The position numbers and the translations under genes were made by a program. From Hyphomicrobiales bacterium (lineage in GTDB: Bacteria > Pseudomonadota > Alphaproteobacteria > Rhizobiales > Devosiaceae), in the NCBI GenBank assembly GCA_028290345.1, contig JAQGKB010000013.1:1-7397 (forward strand): a stretch of 7,397 nt of DNA, given 5' to 3'. The notes beneath the pieces were generated by a model, which had not been told where the DNA came from, did no database searches, and was given only the letters and a program-made list of their open reading frames with translations. This document shows positions 1 to 5,930 of the stretch, piece by piece; position 1 is the first letter of the stretch; the number at the start of each line of letters is the position of its first letter.

Positions 1-263
1 GGATCGCAGACCGTGATCCGCATGTCGGCCTGGTTCGTCCCGTTCCAGTCGAGGCGGATGACGCCGCCCGCACGCAGATCGACCTCGGCCTGGGCGAACC
101 AGTCGGCCAACCGCTCGGGCGTCGTCAGCGCCGCCCAGACCTTCTCGATCGACGCGCGCAGGTGACGATGGAAGACGACCTGCAGGGCGTCGCCGGCGAT
201 GGTGACCTCACCCAGCGCGGCGTCACTCAACAGGGACTTAGTGGCTATTGTGGTGGTATTCAT
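1..263 (-). CDS. AHSA1/SRPBCC-domain protein (partial, 3' end outside window)
   Basis: The first 87 codons are visible; the gene leaves the window at its left edge. The protein reads MNTTTIATKSLLSD at the start, then a strand-helix pattern typical of the AHSA1 (activator of Hsp90 ATPase homologue 1-like) branch of the START/SRPBCC fold: VFHRHLRAS (about 30-38), EKVWAALTTPERLADWF (40-56) and a Gly-Gly turn in DLRAGGVIRLDW (62-73). These domains form a hydrophobic ligand pocket; no catalytic residue can be assigned. The ATG at 263 overlaps the TGA of the upstream ArsR gene as ATGA, and a GGAGAAAG-like ribosome site lies just before it inside the ArsR 3' end. ArsR-SRPBCC pairs are frequent in rhizobia and actinobacteria, and the SRPBCC member is normally controlled by its ArsR partner. 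The ligand is unknown. Family call is secure from the motif pattern. Confidence 0.88.
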   Translation of the reverse strand, partial: MNTTTIATKSLLSDAALGEVTIAGDALQVVFHRHLRASIEKVWAALTTPERLADWFAQAEVDLRAGGVIRLDWNGTNQADMRITVCD

Positions 264-568
264 TGTTCTTTCTCCAAATGGGCCTCAAGGGCGTCGAGAC
301 GGTCGGCCCAGAAGGACCGGAAGGGTTTCAGCCAAGCGTCGAGCTTGGCGAGCTCGCCGGGTTCCAGGCGGTAAAGCCGGCGCTGGCCGTCGGGCCGCAC
401 GCTGACCAAGCCCGCCTCGCGCAACAGCTTCAGGTGTTTTGAAACACCAGGCTGGCTCAGGCCAGTGGCCTCGACCAGCTCGCCCGCCGGCCGCTCGCCG
501 GTGCGCAACAGCTCCAGGATGGCGCGACGATTGGGTTCCGCGATGGCTTCGAACGGGCTCATGGCCAT
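260..568 (-). CDS. ArsR-family winged-helix transcriptional repressor
   Basis: This is a 102-residue DNA-binding protein of ArsR-family length. The N-terminus FEAIAEPNRRAILELL (about 6-21) is the classical first helix, and the recognition helix is in LSQPGVSKHLKLLREAGLV (37-55), followed by the wing RPDGQRRLYRL (58-68). There are no cysteines, so the metal-binding ELCVCDL motif of arsenic and cadmium sensors is absent; the protein belongs to the ArsR branch that pairs with SRPBCC genes. The ATG at 568 is preceded by GAAGAG with a 7-nt spacer; a second in-frame ATG lies at 562 and could also be used. Its stop overlaps the SRPBCC start by 4 nt, indicating translational coupling. An inverted repeat directly upstream suggests autorepression. 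The effector is unknown. Confidence 0.93.
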   Translation of the reverse strand: MAMSPFEAIAEPNRRAILELLRTGERPAGELVEATGLSQPGVSKHLKLLREAGLVSVRPDGQRRLYRLEPGELAKLDAWLKPFRSFWADRLDALEAHLEKEQ

Positions 569-592
569 TTATATGCTCTTCAAGACATATAA
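569..592. promoter_or_regulatory. Candidate ArsR operator (inverted repeat)
   Basis: TTATATG (569-575) and CATATAA (586-592) are perfect 7-bp inverted arms around a 10-bp centre, in an AT-rich island that stands out in GC-rich surroundings. The element touches the ArsR start codon. On the minus strand a TTGACA hexamer (599-594) lies 18 bp before CATATA (575-570), so the repeat would cover a possible -35/-10 pair. If that promoter is right, transcription would begin at or just after the first ATG, favouring a leaderless message or the ATG at 562. Operator function is inferred from position and symmetry only. Confidence 0.55.
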
Positions 593-892
593 CTGTCAAT
601 GCATATTAATTGGGCAAAAGTAGCCCGGCAGTGGACGCGCGATCCGGACCCATGACATCGCGCGATAAAGCCCTGATCATCGCCGGCGCGGTTTCCGCCG
701 GCACGGGTATCTATGCGGACCGCAAGACAGTCATCGTGCTGGACGCCAAAGGCGACGCAGAGGAGGCGGGAGAGTGGTCAATGGTAGAAGACGGCGTTCG
801 TGCAGTAACCGCGAAAATGGCATGGTGTTGCACCACGCATCATTTGAATGTTGCAGTTCCGGCCCCCGGGAGCGGCTCGTCGAGCGCCAGGC
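569..892. other. Intergenic stretch between the ArsR gene and the catabolic operon 3' end
   Basis: This 324-nt stretch holds the ArsR promoter/operator at its left end and otherwise no gene I can support with confidence. I see no strong hairpin followed by a T-run after the operon's last stop codon at 893; the short GCTCG/CGAGC palindrome near 875-885 has too small a loop to be a convincing terminator. A weak plus-strand ORF crosses the area (listed separately). Confidence 0.6.
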
Positions 893-933
893 TCAGGCGA
901 CGTCCATCCGGGCGCGGAACGCCGCGTCCCTGA
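652..933 (+). CDS. Doubtful small hypothetical ORF
   Basis: A reading frame with ATG at 652 (or TTG at 610) encodes about 93 residues. The first 55 or so (TSRDKALIIAGAVSAGTGIY, then a segment rich in Asp/Glu/Val) have a protein-like composition, whereas the last 30 are Ser/Arg/Pro-rich and overlap the antisense 3' end of the SDR gene by 41 nt, as expected of a frame running into another gene's shadow. No Shine-Dalgarno sequence precedes either start. I do not recognise it. It may be a decayed gene remnant or chance. Confidence 0.2.
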   Translation: MTSRDKALIIAGAVSAGTGIYADRKTVIVLDAKGDAEEAGEWSMVEDGVRAVTAKMAWCCTTHHLNVAVPAPGSGSSSARLRRRPSGRGTPRP

Positions 934-1651
934 GATCGATCATGCCGCCGGCGTAGTCGTCCCCGCGCCCGCTGGCCAGCCACGCGATCGCCCTGCCCGC
1001 ATCCTGCGGTGCGCTGAGCTTGGATTGCGGTATATCGGAGATCTCGTTGACGTGCACGGCGCGGATGCTCGCTTGCATCGGCGTATCGACAAGGCCGGGC
1101 GCGAGGCCGAAGCTGCGGATGCCATGTTCGGCGCCTTCCAGGTCCGCCGCCCGGGTCAGCATCAGCAGTGCGGCCTTGCTGGAGCAATAGGCGGCCCAGC
1201 CGGTGAGCGGCCGCAAGGCCGCCCCGGAAAGCAGGTTTATGATCCGGCCACCGCCGGCAAAATGCGGCCACGCAGCGGCAACGAGGGCGGCGGGGCCGCT
1301 CACATTGGTGCGCATCGCCAGGTCGAACGCCTCGGCATCGAGGTCGGCGATCCGTGCCATTGGCTCGATGATCGCGGCATTGTTGACGACGATATCCAAG
1401 CGGCCAGAGCGTGTCGCGACCGCCTCGACTCGCGAGCGGATCGAGCCGAGGTCGGCAACGTCAAGATCCATGTCGAATGCCTTGCCGCCCGCAGCGGCGA
1501 TCTGGGCTACAATTTCGGCGCAATCGCCTTCCCGCCGGCCGCAGGCGAAGACCGTGGTGCCACTTTGCGCCAACGCCAATGCCGCCGCCGCGCCGATGCC
1601 GTGCCGTGCACCGGTGACCAGCGCTACCGTGCCCGAGAGATCGATTATCAT
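893..1651 (-). CDS. Short-chain dehydrogenase/reductase (SDR), predicted NADP type, last gene of operon
   Basis: This 252-residue protein has every classical SDR signature: the Rossmann motif TGARHGIG at 13-20, NNAA at 90-93, and the catalytic tetrad Asn116, Ser142, Tyr155, Lys159 (YCSSK), plus the PG motif in LAPGLVDTPM. At the end of the second beta strand it has Gly38-Arg39-Arg40 instead of an Asp, which in classical SDRs favours NADP(H). It should oxidise or reduce a hydroxyl/keto group of a small metabolite; the substrate is unknown. The ATG at 1651 is chosen because it sits right before the first beta strand and overlaps the stop of the upstream SDR as ATGA; a longer frame reaching 1813 only adds an Arg-rich shadow of the upstream gene. 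The C-terminus is slightly divergent (DYAGGMIDLRDAAF) from the usual GG-x-DGG end. It is the last gene of the six-gene operon. Confidence 0.93.
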   Translation of the reverse strand: MIIDLSGTVALVTGARHGIGAAAALALAQSGTTVFACGRREGDCAEIVAQIAAAGGKAFDMDLDVADLGSIRSRVEAVATRSGRLDIVVNNAAIIEPMARIADLDAEAFDLAMRTNVSGPAALVAAAWPHFAGGGRIINLLSGAALRPLTGWAAYCSSKAALLMLTRAADLEGAEHGIRSFGLAPGLVDTPMQASIRAVHVNEISDIPQSKLSAPQDAGRAIAWLASGRGDDYAGGMIDLRDAAFRARMDVA

Positions 1652-2454
1652 TTGAGTGCGGCCCTTGCCGCGCTGCGCACCGCGTCGGGATCTGGCGCGA
1701 CGCCATAGGCCTGGAAGCCGCCGGTGACCGGGATTACTTCGCCGGTGACGAATTCGGCGTCGGGGCCGAGCAGCCACGACACGGCGCCGGCGACGTCCTC
1801 CGGCCGGCACCAACGGCCGAGCGGGATGGATTTCAGCACGCCTTGTTCAAAATCTTCCCAGCTTTGCCCGAGCTTTTGCGCCTTGGCGCGAAAGGCCGCC
1901 TCCATGCCGGTGCCCGGGCCCACATGGCCGGGCGCCACGGCGTTGACCCGTACGCCGGTCGCCGCCATCTCGACAGCGAGGCACTGGGTCAGCGCCGCAA
2001 CGGCGTTCTTGGAGGCCATGTAGACCGACGAGAACGGATTGCCGAAGCCCAGCCGCGTGACGATGTTGACGATCTGCCCGGAGCCCTGCCCCGCCATCAG
2101 CCGTGCGGCCTCCCGACACATCAGGAAGGTGCCGCGCGCATTGACCCTGTGGATGCGGTCCCAATCGTCGACGCTGGTTTCAACCACAAGGCTCTGGGTA
2201 TGGATGCCGGCATTGTTGACCACCACCGCCAGGCCGCCGTGCTCTGCCGCGACGGCTTTGATACCGTCGACGACCGAGGCTTCATCGCCGATATCGAGGA
2301 GGCGCCAACCGCACTTGAGGCCTTCAGCGGCCTGCCTTGCTGCATCGGCATTGCGGTCGGCGATGACCACGGAAAAGCCGTCGGCCGCAAGGCGGGTGGC
2401 GATGGCAAGGCCGATGCCGTTGGCGGCGCCAGTGACGAGAGCGACTTTGGTCAT
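1648..2454 (-). CDS. Short-chain dehydrogenase/reductase (SDR), predicted NAD type
   Basis: The protein is 268 residues. TGAANGIG (8-15) is the nucleotide-binding motif, and Asp33 at the end of beta strand 2 predicts NAD(H) preference. NNAG is at 80-83, Asn105 is the structural catalytic Asn, and YMASK (145-149) supplies Tyr and Lys. At the catalytic Ser position the sequence reads NIVTRLG, so Thr133 appears to replace Ser, 12 residues before Tyr rather than the usual 13. VNAVAPGHVGPGTG matches the PG motif, and the C-terminal VTGEVIPVTGGFQAYG is typical. The ATG at 2454 overlaps the TGA of the TIM-barrel gene (ATGA); the long upstream extension of the frame is antisense-like shadow of that gene and is rejected. 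Related proteins include sugar and sugar-acid dehydrogenases, which fits the operon, but the substrate is not determinable. Confidence 0.93.
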   Translation of the reverse strand: MTKVALVTGAANGIGLAIATRLAADGFSVVIADRNADAARQAAEGLKCGWRLLDIGDEASVVDGIKAVAAEHGGLAVVVNNAGIHTQSLVVETSVDDWDRIHRVNARGTFLMCREAARLMAGQGSGQIVNIVTRLGFGNPFSSVYMASKNAVAALTQCLAVEMAATGVRVNAVAPGHVGPGTGMEAAFRAKAQKLGQSWEDFEQGVLKSIPLGRWCRPEDVAGAVSWLLGPDAEFVTGEVIPVTGGFQAYGVAPDPDAVRSAARAALK

Positions 2455-3269
2455 GAATTTGTCCAGGCGCGGAAGAGGTCGCGCATCTTGATGGTTTCGC
2501 TGAGGACGTCGTCGTGAATGGTATCGAAATATTGCTGGTTGACGTATTCGCAGGCGAGATAGCCGTCGAACCCGGCATCGCGAAAAGTCGCGAACATTGC
2601 GGAAAAGTTCAGCGTCCCCTCCTCGAGCTTGGCCTGCAGCGCACCCGGCCGCGCCTGCCGCAAATGCGCGTGGCCGACATAGGGCGCGAGGAGATCGATC
2701 TCTTCCTGCCGGTAGCCGCTGACGATGAAATGGGCGTAGTCGAGTGCCAGTCTTGTTCCCTTGGCGCGCTCGCACATCTCGGCCGCCAGCGCCGGCGTTT
2801 CGAGATAGGAATGGACATGCGGTTCAACACACAGGGTAACGCCCGCCTCACCGGCCGCTGCAACCAGCGGTTTCAGCGATTCCACCGTCTCGTCGAGGGC
2901 CTGCCGTCGGCTCTGGGCGCCGTTGAGAACGCCGGGGAGGATAAAGACCGTCGGGGCCCCTGCCGCGGCGCAGAACTTCAGGGCCTGCCTGAAATCGGCG
3001 AGGTTTTCCGCACGATGCAAGGGGGAGCTGAGATTGCGCTCCACCGTGTCCCTACCGAAGAGGTGATAAAGGTTTGCCACCTTCACCGGCAGCCGCGCCG
3101 CGATTTCCGCGCCGTAAGCCTCAGGTTCGGAGAGTAGTCTCCGCTTGTCCAGCGCAGAACGGTAGAAATAGCCCAGATCAATGGCTTCGATGCCGACGAC
3201 ATTGGCGAGGCCGGCAACCTCACCGAGGTTGAGTTGCGGGAACGACCAGCACGTCACCGAAAGTCGCAT
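2451..3269 (-). CDS. Xylose-isomerase-like TIM-barrel sugar isomerase/epimerase
   Basis: This 272-residue protein belongs to the AP endonuclease family 2/xylose-isomerase-like TIM-barrel group (as in IolE, IolI, hydroxypyruvate isomerase and ketose 3-epimerases). The expected divalent-metal ligands fall on successive barrel strands: Glu149 (CVEPHVH), Asp177 with His180 (LDYAHF), His202 (GHAHLR) and Glu241 (ACEYVN). The N-terminal RLSVTCWSF forms strand 1. It likely isomerises, epimerises or dehydrates a sugar or keto-sugar acid in the cytoplasm. The ATG at 3269 follows the stop of the Gfo/Idh gene by 3 nt, with GAGG inside that gene's last codons as a ribosome site. Its own stop overlaps the next SDR start. 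The pairing of Gfo/Idh with this fold is common in inositol and rare-sugar catabolism, but I cannot name the substrate. Confidence 0.92.
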   Translation of the reverse strand: MRLSVTCWSFPQLNLGEVAGLANVVGIEAIDLGYFYRSALDKRRLLSEPEAYGAEIAARLPVKVANLYHLFGRDTVERNLSSPLHRAENLADFRQALKFCAAAGAPTVFILPGVLNGAQSRRQALDETVESLKPLVAAAGEAGVTLCVEPHVHSYLETPALAAEMCERAKGTRLALDYAHFIVSGYRQEEIDLLAPYVGHAHLRQARPGALQAKLEEGTLNFSAMFATFRDAGFDGYLACEYVNQQYFDTIHDDVLSETIKMRDLFRAWTNS

Positions 3270-3272
3270 GGA

Positions 3273-4319
3273 TCAGACCTCTTCCATCCGCCCGCTGTTC
3301 GACGAGCGGTACATCGCATCGAGCACCGCAACTGCCCGCATGCCGACAATCCCGTCCGCCGGATTGACCGCCGGCGCATCCCGGCAGATATCGACGAAGC
3401 GGGTGATCGGGGCAATCGACTCATAGTCGCCGGCGTCCGGGGGCAGTTCCTCGAGGTGGGTCTTGCCGTCGTGCCGGATGGCCTCGACCCGGGCGCGCTC
3501 GATGTCGAACAGCAACATGCCTTCGGTGCCGAAGATGCGGATGTCCATCTGGTAGCCACGGCTTTTCGGCACCGTCGCCGAGCCGGAAAGCGCCATCGTC
3601 GCGCCATTGGCGAATTCCACCACGGCGGCATCGTAGAAATCGACGCCCGCCGGCGAAAGGCCGGTTTTGGCAAAGACCCGCACCGGCTCCAGGTCGATCA
3701 TCCGGAACAGTGCGCCCAGGCCATGCGTCAGTTGCCCCCAGCCGTAGCCGCCGGAACGCTTCGGATCGGCCCAGGTCGAGGCGGGCGGACGAAAGAGATG
3801 CTCCTTCGTCTCGACCATCGGCTCGCCGGCAAACAGGTCCGTCAGCGCCGAAGCCATCTGCGCTATGACGTGCCTTACCTCGCCGATCCAGCCGTCCTTG
3901 ACCAACTGGTGGGCAGTATCGACGATCGGCCGGTAGTTCCAGCCATAGGGCATGATGATCTGGCGGTGCCTGGACTGGGCAAGGGCCACGAGTTCGCGCG
4001 CATCGGCCGCTGTAGTCGCCATCGGCTTTTCGATCAGCACGTGCAGGCCGGATTCGAGGGCGAGCCGGGCGTGCTCGGCGTGCAGCACATGCGGCGAAGC
4101 GATCACCACGCCGGCAAGGTTTTCCCGCGCGATCATCTCCGAGGCGTCGAGATAAGCATGTGACAGGCCAAATGTTTCGGCGACCTTGTCGAGCCCCTCG
4201 CGGTCTGGACGGTTGATGGCGACGATATCCACATTGGGGTTGGCGATCAGCGCCGGGATGTGGCTCAGCGTCGCCCACCAGCCGGCGCCGATCACGCCGA
4301 TATTGACCTTTTCAGCCAT
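3273..4319 (-). CDS. Gfo/Idh/MocA-family NAD(P)-dependent oxidoreductase
   Basis: The 348-residue product has the family's two domains: an N-terminal Rossmann fold with GVIGAGWWA (8-16) and the EKP motif at 97-99 (HVLIEKPMA), where Lys98 is the usual active-site lysine, then the C-terminal alpha/beta substrate domain starting near GWNYRP (126-131). Family members oxidise a sugar or cyclitol hydroxyl. In the segment where inositol dehydrogenases carry Asp-x3-His, this protein reads YGWGQLTHGLG: the His is kept but the Asp position is Gly. This resembles a sub-branch with a different catalytic arrangement, so inositol should not be assumed. The ATG at 4319 has an excellent GGGAGG site (4330-4325, 5-nt spacer) touching the stop codon of the upstream gene. 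Third gene of the operon. Confidence 0.94.
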   Translation of the reverse strand: MAEKVNIGVIGAGWWATLSHIPALIANPNVDIVAINRPDREGLDKVAETFGLSHAYLDASEMIARENLAGVVIASPHVLHAEHARLALESGLHVLIEKPMATTAADARELVALAQSRHRQIIMPYGWNYRPIVDTAHQLVKDGWIGEVRHVIAQMASALTDLFAGEPMVETKEHLFRPPASTWADPKRSGGYGWGQLTHGLGALFRMIDLEPVRVFAKTGLSPAGVDFYDAAVVEFANGATMALSGSATVPKSRGYQMDIRIFGTEGMLLFDIERARVEAIRHDGKTHLEELPPDAGDYESIAPITRFVDICRDAPAVNPADGIVGMRAVAVLDAMYRSSNSGRMEEV

Positions 4320-4329
4320 TGTCGCCTCC

Positions 4330-5109
4330 CTATTTGGCCGCCAGGTAGTCGTGCACGATCTCGCCGCTCACCAGGGTGAAATCGGCCCGCCAGTAGAAGG
4401 CCTCCAGCGGCTCGACCACTGGAAGCCGGAAAACCGGCGCCTGGGCGTTGGGCCGCAGTTCCACGGTGCACGGACCAACCCAGCACTCGTGAATGACCAC
4501 GTCGGTCAGCCGCCGCGAGGTGACCTGCCGGATTGCCGGGGTGCCGTCGATATGGTTCACCGCCTTGAGATTGAGATTGGTGCCATATTCGAAGTGCCGG
4601 CGCATGTCGGCTGGATCGGCGCGGCGTTGTTTGTAGGGCGTCGTGACCGTCAGGACGTCGATGCCGTTGCGCTCGACGCCGGCAACGATCAGGTCGCCGC
4701 GGAAATCCATAAATGGATTGGCGAATTTTTTCGGCTGGCCGTGCACTTCCCGGCCATGGGCGACGCCGCCGTCCGAATGCAGGAACAGGTACGGCGAGTA
4801 AGCCCCGCTTCGACCATTCGGAAGCTTGGCCCCGAACATCACGTTGGCTTCGTGGTAGGGCCCGATCCAATCGGTATCGTTCATCTTGTAGATGTGGATG
4901 CCGACCACGTCGCCGGTCGCCTCGACCGGTGGCGGCGCAAGGAACGCCATCGCTGCCGGATCGGTGCGATAGAATACCGTGATGATCTCTGCATTGCGGA
5001 ACTGGAACGGAAACGGCGGGATGAACGGGGCATCCCAAGGCGTCGAAAAGCCGCCGCCCAGAATGTCGGCCTCGGTCACCTTCTCCAGTCCCCAGCGTCG
5101 TTCAGTCAT
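4330..5109 (-). CDS. Acetoacetate-decarboxylase-like (ADC superfamily) protein
   Basis: The 259-residue protein aligns over its whole length with clostridial acetoacetate decarboxylase: N-A-E-I-I-T-V-F-Y-R-T-D (39-50), GREVHGQPKKFANP (119-132), LTDVVIHECWVGP and the C-terminal EIVHDYL. The Schiff-base lysine (Lys115 in the Clostridium enzyme) corresponds to Lys127, followed by Lys128, and the active-site Glu76 corresponds to Glu87. In contrast, the positions of Arg29 and Glu61 are Ala40 and His72. Known ADC-superfamily members with altered pockets act as aldolase-dehydratases or on other keto acids, so decarboxylation of acetoacetate is doubtful. I infer a lysine-imine reaction on a keto acid of this pathway. 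The start at 5109 overlaps the regulator's stop as ATGA. Second gene of the operon. The residue correspondences rest on a by-eye alignment from memory. Confidence 0.9.
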   Translation of the reverse strand: MTERRWGLEKVTEADILGGGFSTPWDAPFIPPFPFQFRNAEIITVFYRTDPAAMAFLAPPPVEATGDVVGIHIYKMNDTDWIGPYHEANVMFGAKLPNGRSGAYSPYLFLHSDGGVAHGREVHGQPKKFANPFMDFRGDLIVAGVERNGIDVLTVTTPYKQRRADPADMRRHFEYGTNLNLKAVNHIDGTPAIRQVTSRRLTDVVIHECWVGPCTVELRPNAQAPVFRLPVVEPLEAFYWRADFTLVSGEIVHDYLAAK

Positions 5110-5834
5110 GGTTTTTGGCCTGCCTTCATCGAGGATCGCGTCGATCCTAGTACATGAACCATATGCGCCACCATCGCTGCGCGCGCGGCCTCGGGCTGCT
5201 TGTTCCGGATCGCCTCAGCGATCGCGCGATGATCCTTGATCGAGCGGGCAATGACGCTGGGCGTCTCGGACGCGATCTTGCGGAATTCGAGCCCGAGGAT
5301 GTTGAGGCTCTGCGCCGCCCGCGCGAGGAACTCATTGTCCGCGAGTTCGGCCAGCCGCTGATGGAAGAGCGTATTGATCTCGCGGTATTTCTCCGGCTCG
5401 CCGGTGACCGCCTCCTGCGAGACGATCAGGGCCTCGAGTTCGGCGGCATCCGCCTCGGTCGCCCGCGACGCCGCGCGTGCGCAGATATCGCCCTCGATCA
5501 GTTGCCGCGCTTCGTAAAGCTTGTCGACCTCGGTGCTTCGCAGCGTCAGGAAGAAGGTCAGCGGCTGCAGCAGGTCGGCGGCGCTCAGTTGCGACACGAA
5601 CACCCCGCCGCCATGCCGGATCTCCAGGACCCCCAGTACGGCGAGCGCGCGGATGGCCTCGCGCAACGTCGGACGGCTGATGCTGAAGGTTTCGGCGAGC
5701 TTGCGCTCGGAGGGCAACTGGTCGCCGGCCTCAAGATTTCCGGCGGTGACGAGCCCAAGGATCCGCGTCACCAGCATATCGGTCAGCCCAGCCTTGTGCA
5801 GCGGCCGTACGCCCGAGAGTTCCGCTGTCGCCAA
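5106..5834 (-). CDS. GntR-family (FadR/FCD subfamily) transcriptional regulator
   Basis: The N-terminal winged helix includes LTDMLVTRILGLVTAGNLEA, then GDQLPSERKLAETFSISRPTLREAIRALAVLGVLEIRHGGGVFV, the GntR signature. The C-terminal helical FCD domain carries the usual metal/ligand residues: Asn and His in INTLFHQRL, His in DHRAIAEAI and His in MVAHMVHV (about residues 154, 158, 202 and 224 from the start used here). Such regulators sense carboxylates and sugar acids. The start is uncertain: no ATG precedes the winged helix. I use the TTG at 5834, which has GGGGAG (5849-5844) 9 nt upstream and gives 242 residues; a TTG at 5882 would give 258 residues but lies inside the operator and lacks a good ribosome site. 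It is the first gene of the operon and faces the divergent MR/MLE gene, implying autoregulation and control of both transcripts. Confidence 0.93.
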   Translation of the reverse strand: MATAELSGVRPLHKAGLTDMLVTRILGLVTAGNLEAGDQLPSERKLAETFSISRPTLREAIRALAVLGVLEIRHGGGVFVSQLSAADLLQPLTFFLTLRSTEVDKLYEARQLIEGDICARAASRATEADAAELEALIVSQEAVTGEPEKYREINTLFHQRLAELADNEFLARAAQSLNILGLEFRKIASETPSVIARSIKDHRAIAEAIRNKQPEAARAAMVAHMVHVLGSTRSSMKAGQKP

Positions 5835-5879
5835 GGCCTTGCGCTCCCCTGCGGCATTATCACCGCATATGAAAATGGC

Positions 5880-5898
5880 CAAGTGGCCTGACCACTTG
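5880..5898. promoter_or_regulatory. Candidate GntR/FadR-type operator
   Basis: CAAGTGG (5880-5886) and CCACTTG (5892-5898) are perfect 7-bp arms around a 5-bp centre. The core TGGCCTGACCA fits the general FCD-GntR operator pattern TGGTnnnACCA with one deviation. It sits in the divergent region beside the GntR gene, where an autoregulatory site is expected. On the minus strand an ATTATC/GATAAT -10-like hexamer (5861-5856) lies about 18 bp further in, so the operator would cover the -35 area. Function is inferred; binding by this regulator is not shown. Confidence 0.7.
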
Positions 5899-5930
5899 TT
5901 GACCTAGCAGCGGCGAGGATGCTAGTCAAC
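5898..5930. promoter_or_regulatory. Second inverted repeat in divergent control region, with TTGAC boxes
   Basis: GTTGACCTAGC (5898-5908) and GCTAGTCAAC (5921-5930) are inverted arms that match except for one extra C, separated by 12 nt. Each arm supplies a TTGAC hexamer resembling a -35 box, one pointing to the MR/MLE gene (5899) and one to the GntR operon (5929). The -10 regions 17-18 nt away are poor matches (CTAGTC, TAGGTC), so promoter assignment is tentative. It may be overlapping divergent promoters, a second regulator site, or a transcript hairpin. Confidence 0.45.

Noticed and set aside
848..1708. Long plus-strand open frame of 286 codons
   Set aside because: It lies antisense to the SDR gene, which has complete family motifs; the translated product is Arg/Gly/Ala-rich without recognisable domains, a GC-rich shadow.
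1652..1813. N-terminal extension of the downstream SDR (54 residues, start at 1813)
   Set aside because: The extension is Arg-rich out-of-frame sequence of the upstream SDR; the ATG at 1651 sits directly before the first beta strand and in an ATGA overlap.
2455..2775. N-terminal extension of the upstream SDR (107 residues, start at 2775)
   Set aside because: It is a frame shadow of the TIM-barrel gene; the Rossmann fold starts normally from the ATG at 2454.
3234..4163. Long plus-strand open frame of 309 codons
   Set aside because: Antisense shadow of the Gfo/Idh gene, with abundant Arg and His and no domain pattern.
4186..5157. Long plus-strand open frame of 323 codons
   Set aside because: Antisense shadow of the ADC-like gene, which is the frame with clear homology.
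5154..5891. Plus-strand open frame of 245 codons opposite the GntR gene
   Set aside because: Antisense shadow; the minus strand has the complete GntR and FCD motifs.
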